Source of the DNA: Streptomyces sp. MH60
Lineage (GTDB): Bacteria > Actinomycetota > Actinomycetes > Streptomycetales > Streptomycetaceae
Length of the DNA stretch: 64,000 nucleotides
Assembly: GCF_002939385.1 (NCBI RefSeq)
Contig: NZ_MULI01000037.1
Location: 1 to 64,000 of the forward strand
Direction: 5' to 3'
This document shows, one piece after another, positions 1 through 8,409 of the stretch. Within the stretch, counting starts at the first letter, position 1, and every line of letters begins with the position of its first letter. The notes beneath the pieces are model-generated. The model made no database searches and was not told the DNA's origin. It was given only the letters and a program-made list of their open reading frames with translations. The translations under genes and the position numbers were made by a program.

Positions 1-791
1 GGGGTGGCCGCCGGGGGTGCGGGCGCCGGGTGCCGCGAGGACGGCAGCGAGGGCGGCCGCAGCCGCTTGCCCCTGGCGCGGGTCCGCACCAGCCGGTGCC
101 CTGCGGCCCGCTCCACGGTCACGGCGATGTCGTCGCGCCCGCGCAGTGCCGCCAGCAGCTCCTCCTGCACGGGCTCCGGGTCGCCCCAGGTGCCGTACAG
201 CTTCTGGCTGCTCAGGCAGACCGGGCGCAGCCCGCGGTTGAGCACCGCCTCCCAGGCCGCGACGGCGACGCCCGGGGTGTGCTCGCTGCGGAAGTCGTCC
301 AGGACGACGATGCCGTCGGGCCCCAGCAGCTCCTTGGCCGCGCCGATGTCGCCCTCGACGTGCTCGTACAGGTGCGAGGCGTCGATGTGGACGAAGCGGC
401 AGCTGCCCGGCGCGACCTCGTCCACGACCGCGGAACTGGGCGCCTGGATGATCGTCGGCAGGGTGGCGTGGAAGGAGAGGTAGTTGCGTTCGAAGGCCTG
501 GCGGGTGAGCGAGGAGTACGACTTCGCCGCCTCCGCCCGGTTGGCCGCGTCCGGGGGCTCGGCCCCGAACAGGTCGCAGACGGTGAGCGTCTCGCCGTCC
601 CGCAGCCGGTGCCCGAGCAGGATCGCGCTCTTGCCCAGGTAGGCGCCCAGTTCCAGCAGGTCGCCGCGGGTGTCCAGCCGCTCCTGCCGCTCCAGGAACC
701 AGGAGAACAGCACCTGGTCGAGCGGCCAGAACCAGCCGGGGACGTCGTTCAGCTCACCGGGGTACTCGTGCGTCTCTTGCGCAGTGGCCAT
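1..791 (-). CDS. Class I SAM-dependent methyltransferase (partial, 3' end off window)
   Basis: The gene starts at the ATG at 791 and stays open to base 1, so its C-terminus lies outside the window. About 263 residues are visible. The N-terminal half has a Rossmann SAM-binding signature (DLLELGAYLGKSAILLGHRL), followed by VCDLFG and an acidic strand FVHIDASHLYEHVEGD. A later strand, GIVVLDDF, is typical of Methyltransf_24-like enzymes, and the next gene shares the same general layout. Because it begins a locus of ulosonic-acid and glycosyltransferase genes, I infer that it O-methylates a sugar or sugar polymer. The fold is clear but the substrate is not. Confidence 0.75.
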   Translation of the reverse strand, partial: MATAQETHEYPGELNDVPGWFWPLDQVLFSWFLERQERLDTRGDLLELGAYLGKSAILLGHRLRDGETLTVCDLFGAEPPDAANRAEAAKSYSSLTRQAFERNYLSFHATLPTIIQAPSSAVVDEVAPGSCRFVHIDASHLYEHVEGDIGAAKELLGPDGIVVLDDFRSEHTPGVAVAAWEAVLNRGLRPVCLSSQKLYGTWGDPEPVQEELLAALRGRDDIAVTVERAAGHRLVRTRARGKRLRPPSLPSSRHPAPAPPAAT

Positions 792-905
792 GAGGCGAGG
801 ATGCATCCTCGATGCCGGAAAAGGAGTCGGCACGCGCGATCCGACGGTCAGAAAATCGCACGTATCGCTCAATGTGTCCCGGTCGCCACCCTGCGCAGCC
901 CGCTC

Positions 906-959
906 GGGAAGCCTCAGGGAAGCCCTCAGGGAAGCCCTCAGGAAGCCCGCAGGAAGGCG
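906..959. repeat. 12-bp direct repeat at the 3' end of a methyltransferase gene
   Basis: About four and a half imperfect copies of GGGAAGCCCTCA run head to tail. The array covers the stop codon and last residues of the leftward methyltransferase gene (stop at 938-940) and continues into the spacer to the partial gene. Slippage here would change the C-terminus of that protein. Confidence 0.75.
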
Positions 960-1849
960 GAGTGGGCGGCCTTCCCGAGGTAGGTGAACCGGGTGTCGTC
1001 CTTCAGGTGCTCGTCGAGGGCCTCCTTGATGCCCGGCCAGCTCGGGTCGCCGAAGTCGTCCAGCACGACGATCGCGCCGGGCGCGGCGATCTCCTCGGCC
1101 CACTGGAGGTCCTGGCGCACCCCCTTCGCCGAGTGGTCGCCGTCGACGACGATCACGCCGTAGGAGCGGTCGGAGACGGCCGCACGGGTCTCGGGGTCCT
1201 CGGAGAACCCCTGCCGGATGCGGGCCGCCGCACCGGCCGGACCGGCCAGGGCGAGGTTGGTGCGCACCGCGTGCTCGTCCACCGGCGTGCCCGTCGGGTC
1301 GGGGCGCACGGTGGTGCCGGGCTGGAGCTGCACACCGGCGAACGGGTCCACGATGGTCAGGGCCGGGCTGCGCCCGTCGCGCTCCAGCATCCGCACCAGA
1401 CCGGCGGAGAACATGCCGTACAGCGTGCCTATCTCCAGGACCTCGTCGTTCGGCGGGCCGAGCAGCGGGATCGAGGCGAGCTTGCCGCAGATGTTCATGG
1501 TGCCGCCCGCGACCCGGCCCACGCCCAGCGACTCCAGCGCGATCAGGAGCCGGTACGCGGTGGCCACGTTGCGCTCGGCCGCCACCCGGTCCCCGGCCAG
1601 GGCCGCGACCTCGCGGTGCAGCCGTTCCAGGGACCCCTCGGCCACCGTCCGGGAGATGCCGCGACCGGAGGAGCCGACCAGCAGCTCGAAGGTGAGCTGC
1701 TGCTTCTGGGTCACCTCGGGGTCGGGCACCGGAGGTCTGCGGGACTCCGCGGCGCGGATCCGCCGCTCGATGCGCTGGTCGATGAGATCGGCGACGGGAC
1801 GCAGCAGGCGCCGGCCGGCGGAACTGCGGAGCAGGGTACGGCTGTTCAT
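938..1849 (-). CDS. Class I SAM-dependent methyltransferase
   Basis: The protein has 303 residues. A basic N-terminal segment (about 1-50) precedes the methyltransferase core. The core contains EVLEIGTLYGMFSAGLVRML (motif I region, about 140-160), TIVDPF (acidic strand) and GVIVVDGDHS and AIVVLDDF strands, as in small-molecule and cephalosporin-hydroxylase-like methyltransferases. It lies 146 bp upstream of the second, partial methyltransferase on the same strand, so the two probably form a unit. With glycosyltransferases and Kdn-type genes downstream in the window, modification of a surface glycan is the likely role; this is inference from context. The C-terminus ends inside a 12-bp tandem repeat. 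Confidence 0.75.
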   Translation of the reverse strand: MNSRTLLRSSAGRRLLRPVADLIDQRIERRIRAAESRRPPVPDPEVTQKQQLTFELLVGSSGRGISRTVAEGSLERLHREVAALAGDRVAAERNVATAYRLLIALESLGVGRVAGGTMNICGKLASIPLLGPPNDEVLEIGTLYGMFSAGLVRMLERDGRSPALTIVDPFAGVQLQPGTTVRPDPTGTPVDEHAVRTNLALAGPAGAAARIRQGFSEDPETRAAVSDRSYGVIVVDGDHSAKGVRQDLQWAEEIAAPGAIVVLDDFGDPSWPGIKEALDEHLKDDTRFTYLGKAAHSAFLRAS

Positions 1850-2276
1850 GGGTCAACGACCTCTATCCGTCACGGAAGTGAACGTGGGTGCGTGGAACGC
1901 CAGTGGGGTGGGTGAGGCCAGACTAGGGACGTCCGGCACCCGAAACGCAGCTCTCGGAACGGACCATGGGGCGAACTTCTGCGGAACGCCGGATGGCCGG
2001 ACGATGGCGGCTCCCGGCGTTCACCGAGGGGTCACGCACAGGTCGCCGATGTTCATCCGGCGGCGCTTTCCGGCGCTCACGGCCCTCTCATAGCCTGCAC
2101 CGACGTGCGCCGCGCGGCGCCGCGGCTGCGAGCGCGCGCGACGCGGCATGCCGATCCCCCGCCCGGCCCACACCGCCGGGCCCGCGCGTCCAACCCGGGA
2201 GTGACCCCCCATCGCCGCCGAGCCCCTGACCACCACCGAGTCCGTCCGCCCCGCCGCCGTCGCCGACCGGGCGCAG
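1850..2276. other. Divergent intergenic region (methyltransferase / acyltransferase)
   Basis: The 427-bp gap lies between divergently transcribed genes and presumably holds both promoters. I found no coding frame with good support and no clear operator. An in-frame ATC at 2211 preceded by GGGAG (2199 area) could be a non-canonical start for the acyltransferase, which would shorten the gap to 361 bp. Confidence 0.5.
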
Positions 2277-3314
2277 GTGCCGCGTCCCCGCGGGGAGCAC
2301 CGGTACGACGTCGACCTCGTCCGGGTTCTGGCCTCGGTCGGGGTCATCGTCTGCCATGCCGCCGGCGAACTGATGAAGGCCGTCGACCGCGATCCCGCGC
2401 AGGGCGGGCCCGTCTACTGGACCGCGCTCACCGGGGACGCGCTGAGCCGCTGCGCCGTGCCGCTGTTCTTCGCGATCGCCGGCTGGGTCGTCCTCTCCGG
2501 GGCCCCGCCCCGCGACGGCCGGCAGGTCCGCAAACGGCTGACCCGCATCGTCGTGCCGCTGGCCGTGTGGACCGCCGTCTACCTGCTGTGGGACTGGGCC
2601 CGGGACGCCAACACCGAACCCACCGCGCGGCTCGCCCGGGACGCGGTGTTCGCCTCCGTGCGGCCCGCCTTCCACCTCTGGTACCTGTACGCCTACGTTC
2701 CGGTGATCCTGCTGCTGTCGGTGACCGTGCTGGTCAGGAACGGCAAGCGGCCCTGGGGCGCGGGCGCCGCGCTGCTCGGCCTGGCGCTCGCCCCGACCCT
2801 CCTGGGCGACCTCGGGCGTCTCCTCGACGTGCGGGTGCCCACCTTCGCCTGGCAGTTCGGCGTCTACCAGATCGCGTACGCCGTCGCCGGGGCCGTCCTG
2901 CTCTCGCTGCCCGGGTCAGCGGTCGCGGGCCGGCGCCGCCGCCTGCTGTGGCTGGCCGGAGGGCTGTGCGCGTGGGCCGCGGTCGCCGTCTACGAGCACC
3001 GGGTGCACTTCCCGAGCCCGTACGCCTCCGTGGTGGTGGCGCTGCTCGCCGGAACCCTGCTGATGGCGCTCGACCGGATCAGGGTGCCCGAGCGGTTCCG
3101 GCCGCTCCTCGGCAGGCTCGCCGGGGCCTCCTTCGGCGCCTACCTGGTCCACCTGCTGTTCCTGGAGGCGCTGGCCCCGCGGCTGGTGTCGGCGGACGCG
3201 GGCTGGGCGGGCGCCGCAGGTGCTCTCGCCGGTCTGACGGCCGTCACGGTCGCGCTGTCGTTCGCCGCCGCCCTGCTGTGGACCCGGCTGCGGCTGGGCC
3301 GCTGGCTGGGCTGA
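2277..3314 (+). CDS. Acyltransferase 3 family integral membrane protein (OafA-like)
   Basis: The 345-residue protein opens with DVDLVRVLASVGVIVCHAAG, the typical first segment of acyltransferase-3 proteins with its Arg and His. About ten hydrophobic segments follow. Family members move acetyl or other acyl groups onto sugars at the cytoplasmic membrane, so O-acylation of the glycan made by this locus is plausible. The start is uncertain: GTG 2277 has no convincing ribosome binding site, and an in-frame ATC at 2211 with GGGAG upstream would add 22 residues. The gene converges on a polysialyltransferase-like gene across a strong terminator. Confidence 0.8.
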   Translation: MPRPRGEHRYDVDLVRVLASVGVIVCHAAGELMKAVDRDPAQGGPVYWTALTGDALSRCAVPLFFAIAGWVVLSGAPPRDGRQVRKRLTRIVVPLAVWTAVYLLWDWARDANTEPTARLARDAVFASVRPAFHLWYLYAYVPVILLLSVTVLVRNGKRPWGAGAALLGLALAPTLLGDLGRLLDVRVPTFAWQFGVYQIAYAVAGAVLLSLPGSAVAGRRRRLLWLAGGLCAWAAVAVYEHRVHFPSPYASVVVALLAGTLLMALDRIRVPERFRPLLGRLAGASFGAYLVHLLFLEALAPRLVSADAGWAGAAGALAGLTAVTVALSFAAALLWTRLRLGRWLG

Positions 3315-3329
3315 GCCGGACGGCGCCGA

Positions 3330-3370
3330 GACGCCGGAGCCCCCACCCGTGCGGTGGGGGCTCCGGCGTC
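3330..3370. terminator. Bidirectional terminator hairpin
   Basis: A perfect 18-bp stem (GACGCCGGAGCCCCCACC and its complement) with a 5-nt loop lies between the stop codons of two convergent genes (3314 and 3388). It can end transcription from both sides. Confidence 0.9.
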
Positions 3371-3387
3371 GTCGCGGTCCGGCCCTC

Positions 3388-4743
3388 TCACTTCCCCCCG
3401 GTGCCGCGCCGCACCGCCCTGCGCACCACGCGCCTGGCCCGCCGCACCTGGAGCTTCGCCCGCAGCTGCGGGCGGCTGCCAGGCAGGCCCAGCTCGGTCA
3501 GCCGCAGCTCCGGGAAGTAGTAGCCGGGGGTGCCGGAGAGATGGCCGCGCAGCCATTCCTCCGTCGGTCTGCGCAGCTCCGGGTAGGTCTTGGGCTGCAT
3601 GCAGAAGCCGATCGCCCGGACCAGCGGGGACAGGGACGCGGGCGCCGTGCCGACGAGCGCCGGGTCGTCCGGGCCCTCCAGGTCGGGCACCAGGTGGTCC
3701 ACGACGGCCAGCGGCACCCGGTTGCTGTTCGGGTAGGGCGTGAGCCGCTCCATCACCAGCGCCGTCCCGACCCGGGCCACGGGCACCTCGTAGTAGGCGG
3801 AGGCGGTCACCATCGCCGTCGAGAAGCAGCCGACGACGAGTTCGGGGGAGCAGTGGTCGTACAGGGTCTCGGCCAGCAGGGGCGCGTCCAGCACGGTGAG
3901 CCGCACGCCCGCGTCCGCCGCCGCCTTGCTCAGGGCCGCCGTGTAGCCGGCGGGCGCCGTCGGGTGGGGCTTGAAGACCACGGAGCGGTGCCCGGCCCGC
4001 GCGGCCCCGGTCAGCATGCGGACGTGGAGGTCCTCCTCCTCCTGCGCGGTCAGGATGTTGATCGCCGCCAGGTACTGGCCGAGCAGCACGGCCGTCGGCT
4101 TCTCCCGTACCACGGGGGCCAGTTCGGGGCCGTCGGCCGCTTCCCGGGAGACCTCGTCGAGCACCGCGCGGAACGCCGCGTCGGGGACGACCTCGGGCTC
4201 GACGCCGTACTCGGACAGCAGCATCGGCCTGAGGCCCGGGATCAGGTCGAGGTGGAGCAGGCGGCGGATGCGGCGCGCGAGGGTCAGCGGCAGCTTGTCG
4301 CGGGTGGGGCCGTAGCTCATCAGGCCGTCGGCGTACACGTGGAGGCTCGCCTCGGAGAAGATCGCGGCCAGTGCGCGGGCCGGGTTGACCTGGATCGACT
4401 CGACGGCCAGCTCGATCAGGTCCCGCTCGCCGATGCCCCAGGCGAGCCGGAACGCCTTCTGCCACAGGGACACGTCGTTGCCCCGGGGGCCCCAGGCGCT
4501 GGGGTGGTGCGGACGGATCGCCTCGTTCCAGCTGACCACGGAGTCGAACCGGCCGGATATTCGCCCGTACCCGTGCATCTCGTCCAGGCGCAGTGCGGTC
4601 TCCGGTATCGCCGCGTTGTTGGACACCAGCAGGACGCGCCGGGCCTCGCCGCGCGGTCCGAACAGGCCCGCGTCGAGGGCCGCGGCGAGGGTGGCGGCTC
4701 CGTAGAGGGTGGAGACCTGGAATATCTGGGTCTTGTGGGGCAT
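3388..4743 (-). CDS. Alpha-2,8-polysialyltransferase family protein (copy 1)
   Basis: The 451-residue protein fits the bacterial polysialyltransferase/POLYSIA-T family. It has the N-terminal TQIFQVSTLYGAATLAAALD, a central YADGLMSYGP, the HP motif in VVFKPHPTAP and a late GCFSTAMVTAS, which is typical of the nucleotide-sugar-binding half. Such enzymes extend sialic-acid or Kdn chains from CMP-sugars. It starts 3 bp after the stop of the upstream GT2 gene, so the two are translated together. A second, homologous pair lies immediately to the right, so this copy is one half of a duplicated module. The basic C-terminal tail (many Arg) may contact membrane lipids. The role in a Kdn-type cell-wall polymer is inferred from the CMP-synthetase and NeuB genes nearby. 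Confidence 0.85.
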   Translation of the reverse strand: MPHKTQIFQVSTLYGAATLAAALDAGLFGPRGEARRVLLVSNNAAIPETALRLDEMHGYGRISGRFDSVVSWNEAIRPHHPSAWGPRGNDVSLWQKAFRLAWGIGERDLIELAVESIQVNPARALAAIFSEASLHVYADGLMSYGPTRDKLPLTLARRIRRLLHLDLIPGLRPMLLSEYGVEPEVVPDAAFRAVLDEVSREAADGPELAPVVREKPTAVLLGQYLAAINILTAQEEEDLHVRMLTGAARAGHRSVVFKPHPTAPAGYTAALSKAAADAGVRLTVLDAPLLAETLYDHCSPELVVGCFSTAMVTASAYYEVPVARVGTALVMERLTPYPNSNRVPLAVVDHLVPDLEGPDDPALVGTAPASLSPLVRAIGFCMQPKTYPELRRPTEEWLRGHLSGTPGYYFPELRLTELGLPGSRPQLRAKLQVRRARRVVRRAVRRGTGGK

Positions 4744-4746
4744 GGA

Positions 4747-5712
4747 TCAGGCAGCCTTCCGCCCGTCACGCAGGCGGCCGAGCAACCTGCTGCGAGTCCT
4801 GTCGATGGTCCGGAGGGTCTCCTCCAGTACGTGCTGGGGCATGCGGTGCAGCGCGTCCCGCGCCTCCCGGCGCAGCCGCTGCGCCGCCGAGGTCTCGTAC
4901 TCGCCCACCTTGCCCAGGTGGAAGGCGATCATGGCGCAGTAGGTCCGTACGGCCTTGGGGAGGAAACGTTCTGCCTCCGGGTCCGCGAGCAGGTCCTTCA
5001 AAAGCATGTCGTAGGCCGGGATGAAGTCCAGCTGCCGGGAGTCCTTTATCTGGGTGAGCGAGGTGGCCACCCCCCGCCGGTAGAAGACCCCGTGCAGTCC
5101 CACCGACGCGTACGTCGCGGCCTTCAGGTGCAGGCGCCAGATCCACAACCGGTCCTCGGCGGTGCGCAGTTCGGTCGCGAAGCGCATCCCGCCGTCGTCG
5201 AAGAGGTGGCGCCGGTAGATGCCCGCCCAGACGAAGGGGTAGTCGACCATCGTCTCCATGTGGGGCGGCGCGATGCCGTCGCGCGGGTCCATCACGACGT
5301 TGCGCGCCGGGGCCGGGGGCCGCCGGATCACCCGCTCGGTGCCGGTGGCCTGCACATGGTCGGTGCGGGCGAAGTCGCAGCCCAACTCCTCCACCCAGCG
5401 CACCAGTTCGGTGAGGTAGCCCGGCCCGTACCAGTCGTCGCCGTCGAGGAACGTGACGTAGTCGCCGCGGGCCGCGTCGATACCGCTGTTGCGTGCCTGC
5501 GCGATACCCCGGTTCGTCTCGTGCCGGATCACCCGGGTGTCGGTGCGCCGGTCCGCCCAGCGTTCGATCTGCCACGACGTGGAATCCGTGGAGCAGTCGT
5601 CGACGAGCAGGAATTCGAAGTCCGGGTCCGCGTTGTTGGCGAGACTTCTCAGAGTGCTCTCGGCGAAGGATTCCACATTGTGCATGGGAACGACGACGGA
5701 CAGTTTCGGCAC
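4747..5712 (-). CDS. GT2 family glycosyltransferase (copy 1)
   Basis: A GT-A fold inverting glycosyltransferase of 321 residues. KLSVVVPMHNVESFAESTL opens the protein, LLVDDCSTDST is the first acidic motif, and FLDGDDWYGPGYL holds the DxD-type metal/nucleotide site. A conserved TAEDRLWIWRLHL follows near residue 190. The GTG start is preceded by GAGAGG. It is followed after 3 bp by a polysialyltransferase-like gene and is closely related to the GT2 protein at 7222-8211. It probably adds a sugar or polyol-phosphate unit to the surface glycan; the acceptor is unknown. Confidence 0.88.
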   Translation of the reverse strand: MPKLSVVVPMHNVESFAESTLRSLANNADPDFEFLLVDDCSTDSTSWQIERWADRRTDTRVIRHETNRGIAQARNSGIDAARGDYVTFLDGDDWYGPGYLTELVRWVEELGCDFARTDHVQATGTERVIRRPPAPARNVVMDPRDGIAPPHMETMVDYPFVWAGIYRRHLFDDGGMRFATELRTAEDRLWIWRLHLKAATYASVGLHGVFYRRGVATSLTQIKDSRQLDFIPAYDMLLKDLLADPEAERFLPKAVRTYCAMIAFHLGKVGEYETSAAQRLRREARDALHRMPQHVLEETLRTIDRTRSRLLGRLRDGRKAA

Positions 5713-5751
5713 GCGGGCCTCTCACGTTCGAGGAGGGGAGAGATGAAGTCG

Positions 5752-5787
5752 GAGACGAGGAAAGAGACGGGGAAAGAGACGAGGGGA
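5752..5787. repeat. Purine-rich 12-bp tandem repeat
   Basis: Three direct 12-bp units (GAGACGAGGAAA, GAGACGGGGAAA, GAGACGAGGGGA) lie in the 178-bp spacer between the two GT2/polysialyltransferase modules, upstream of the leftward GT2 gene. This may be a leader or simple slippage; no function is evident. Confidence 0.7.
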
Positions 5788-5890
5788 GATTGGAACAGGC
5801 TAGCGACGCGCCCGGATCCGAAGGTGACCCGGCGGGCACCGAAAGGCGAACTCCGTTCGCAGCGGAAGTGAATTCTTGGCGGCCGGGCCG

Positions 5891-7225
5891 TCACCGCCCG
5901 ATCGAGCGCCGGATCGACCGTGCCCGGCGCACCACCCTGCGTGCCGTGGAGTTGTGCGGCAGGAACCCCAGCCGGGCCGGGATGCCGCCCGGCAGGCCCA
6001 GGGAGGTGAGCCTGCGCTTCTTGAAGTACCGCCAGGAGCGGGCGTCCAGGTGGGCGCGCAGATACGCCTCCGCCGCCGGGCGCAGCTCCGGCAGGACCTT
6101 CGGCTGCATCGCGAACCCGACGGCCCGCACCAGCCCGGCCAGTTCCTCGGTGTCCATCTCCCGCCGCCCCCCGGCGACGGCGGCCGGGTCCGACAGGTCC
6201 GGCAGCAGCGCGTCCACGAGGGTGGCGGGCACCCGGTTGCTGTTCTCGTACGGCGTCAGCCGGTCGAGCAGCGTCTCGGTGCCGGCCCGGGCGACCGGCA
6301 GGCCGTACAGCGCGGACGCGGTGAGCAGCGCCGTGGAGAAGCAGCCGACCACCAGCGCCGGACGCATCCGCTGGAACAGCACCTCGGCCGGCACCGGCGC
6401 CTCCACCACGGTGAGGTCGACCCCCAGCCGACCGGCCTCCTCCTCCAGGACCCGGGTGAAGCGGGCCGGGGCCGTCGGGTGCGTCTTGAACACCACGCGC
6501 GGGTGCCCGAGCGCGGCGACGCCGGTCAGCATCCGCACGTGCAGGTCTTCCTCCTCCTCGGCGGAGAGGATGCCCAGCGCCGACAGGTACTGGCCGAGCA
6601 GCACCGCGGGCCGTTCCACGTCCGGCAGCCCGTCGCCGGTGTCCGCCAGTTCGGCCAGCACCTTGGTGAACGCCGCGGACGGCACCACCTCGGGCTCCAC
6701 GCCGAACTCGGTCAGCAGCAGCGGCGCGAGCCCCGGCACCAGGTCCAGGTGGAGCAGCCGCTCCACGCGCGTGCCGACCAGCGGGGCGAGCTTGGTGCGG
6801 GTGGGCCCGTAGCTCATCAGGCCGTCCGCGTAGACGGTCAGGGGCGCGTCGGTGAAGATCTGCGCCACGCCGAGCGCCGGCGGCACGTGGACCGACTCCA
6901 CGGCCAGCGCCACGTCGTCGTCGCCCAGCCCCCAGGCCAGCCGCAGGTGCCGCTCCCACAACGGCACGTCCCCGGCCCGCGGCGACCAGTCCCCGGGGTG
7001 GAAGGGGCAGATCGCCTCGTTCCACGACACCACGTCGTCGAACCGGCCCCGCAGCCGCGCGAACCCCGGCGAGGCGTCCAGGGGCGGTGTCGTCTCGGGC
7101 GTCGCCGCGTTGTTGGTGACCAGCAGGATCCGCCGGTCGGCCGCGTCGAAGCAGCCGGAGTCCAGGGCCGCGGCGAGCGTGGCCGTGCCGTACAGCGTCG
7201 ACGCCAGGAAGATCTGTGTGGTCAT
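5891..7225 (-). CDS. Alpha-2,8-polysialyltransferase family protein (copy 2)
   Basis: The 444-residue paralogue of the protein at 3388-4743 has the same landmarks in the same order: TQIFLASTLYGTATLAAALD at the N-terminus, YADGLMSYGPTR, VVFKTHPTAP with the HP motif, GCFSTALLTASALYGLP, and YENSNRVP, after which the C-terminus is Arg-rich. Its ATG overlaps the stop of the upstream GT2 gene by 4 bp, indicating translational coupling. Two diverged copies may mean two linkages, two polymers or two acceptor lengths. Donor specificity (CMP-Kdn or another CMP-nonulosonate) is inferred from the neighbouring synthetase. Confidence 0.85.
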   Translation of the reverse strand: MTTQIFLASTLYGTATLAAALDSGCFDAADRRILLVTNNAATPETTPPLDASPGFARLRGRFDDVVSWNEAICPFHPGDWSPRAGDVPLWERHLRLAWGLGDDDVALAVESVHVPPALGVAQIFTDAPLTVYADGLMSYGPTRTKLAPLVGTRVERLLHLDLVPGLAPLLLTEFGVEPEVVPSAAFTKVLAELADTGDGLPDVERPAVLLGQYLSALGILSAEEEEDLHVRMLTGVAALGHPRVVFKTHPTAPARFTRVLEEEAGRLGVDLTVVEAPVPAEVLFQRMRPALVVGCFSTALLTASALYGLPVARAGTETLLDRLTPYENSNRVPATLVDALLPDLSDPAAVAGGRREMDTEELAGLVRAVGFAMQPKVLPELRPAAEAYLRAHLDARSWRYFKKRRLTSLGLPGGIPARLGFLPHNSTARRVVRRARSIRRSIGR

Positions 7226-8211
7226 GCCGCCGCCCCCTCGGCCGGGCCGCCCGAGGCCGCGCGACGGCGCAGCCGCCGCAACCGCGTGGCGCGCTCGGCG
7301 TCCATCGTGTCGAGCACCTCGTCGAGCGCCTCCTGCGGCATCCGCCGCAGCGCCGCCGCGCTCCGCTCCCTCAGTATCCGGGCCACGGCGGGCTCGAACC
7401 GCTCGATGGAGCCGAGGTGGTGGGAGATGATCGCGCAGTACGTGCGGACCGCCTTCGGCACCAGCCGCGCGGCGTCCGCGTCCCCGGCCGCCCCCGCGAG
7501 CACCTCGTCGAACGCGCGGATGAAGTCGAGCTGGCGCACATCACCGATCTGGGTGAGCGAGGACGCCACCCCGCGCCGGTAGAACACGCCGAGCAGTCCG
7601 GTCACCGCGAAGGACTCCGCCTCCCGGTGCAGCTTCCAGATCCACGGCCGGTCCTCGGCCGTGCGCAGCCCGTCGGTGAAGTGCAGCAGGCCGCGCTCGG
7701 CCAGCCGGCGGTGGTAGACGCCCGCCCACGCGTAGGCGTAGTCCACGGAGGTGGTGCGGTGCGCGGGCAGGATCGCGTCGCGCGGGCGCAGGGCCGTGTT
7801 GCGGCGGCCGTGCGGGACCCGGTGCAGGGTGCGGTTGCGTCCCGTGCACTGCACGTGGTCGGTGCGCACGAAGTCGACGTCCAGCCGCTCGATCGCGGCC
7901 ACCAGATCGGCGCAGTGGCCCGGCGCCAGCCAGTCGTCGCCGTCCAGGAAGGCGAGGTACTCGCCGCGCGCCCGGTCGATGCCGGTGTTGCGGGCCGTCG
8001 CCAGGCCGCCGTTGTGCTCGTGTATGACCAGCACCGCCCCCGGCAGCTCGCGCTCCGCGCGCGCGAGGAGGTCCACGGTCCCGTCGGTGGAGCAGTCGTC
8101 GACGAGAATGAACTCGAAGTCGTCCCGCGCGTTGGCGCGCAGACTCCGCAGAGTGTCTGGGGCGTATTGCCGCACGTTGTAGAACGGCACGATGACGGAG
8201 AGCTTGGGCAC
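7222..8211 (-). CDS. GT2 family glycosyltransferase (copy 2)
   Basis: The 329-residue protein parallels the GT2 at 4747-5712: KLSVIVPFYNVRQYAPDTL, ILVDDCSTDGT, FLDGDDWLAPGH and TAEDRPWIWKLH. I place the start at GTG 8211 rather than at a 41-residue upstream extension. The paralogue begins at the same point, and TAACGT (8219-8224 on the minus strand) lies 7 nt before this GTG, as expected of a leaderless transcript. It overlaps the downstream polysialyltransferase gene by 4 bp. Its acceptor cannot be read from the sequence. Confidence 0.87.
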   Translation of the reverse strand: MPKLSVIVPFYNVRQYAPDTLRSLRANARDDFEFILVDDCSTDGTVDLLARAERELPGAVLVIHEHNGGLATARNTGIDRARGEYLAFLDGDDWLAPGHCADLVAAIERLDVDFVRTDHVQCTGRNRTLHRVPHGRRNTALRPRDAILPAHRTTSVDYAYAWAGVYHRRLAERGLLHFTDGLRTAEDRPWIWKLHREAESFAVTGLLGVFYRRGVASSLTQIGDVRQLDFIRAFDEVLAGAAGDADAARLVPKAVRTYCAIISHHLGSIERFEPAVARILRERSAAALRRMPQEALDEVLDTMDAERATRLRRLRRRAASGGPAEGAAA

Positions 8212-8409
8212 GTGAGCGACGTTATGCGACGGTCCGGCATGCGGCTTTACCGGTTTCTTGATTCCCGGTGAACGCGGCGTGGCGAAGCGGTGAAGCGGAC
8301 GCTTTTCCGAGGTCCGGGCGGGCCGGATCCCCATTCGGCGATGTGCTGTTCACCCTTTGTTGGATTCCGGTTGGGCGGTTCCTAGGAATGGCTTCCTAGC
8401 GTCTGGGGC

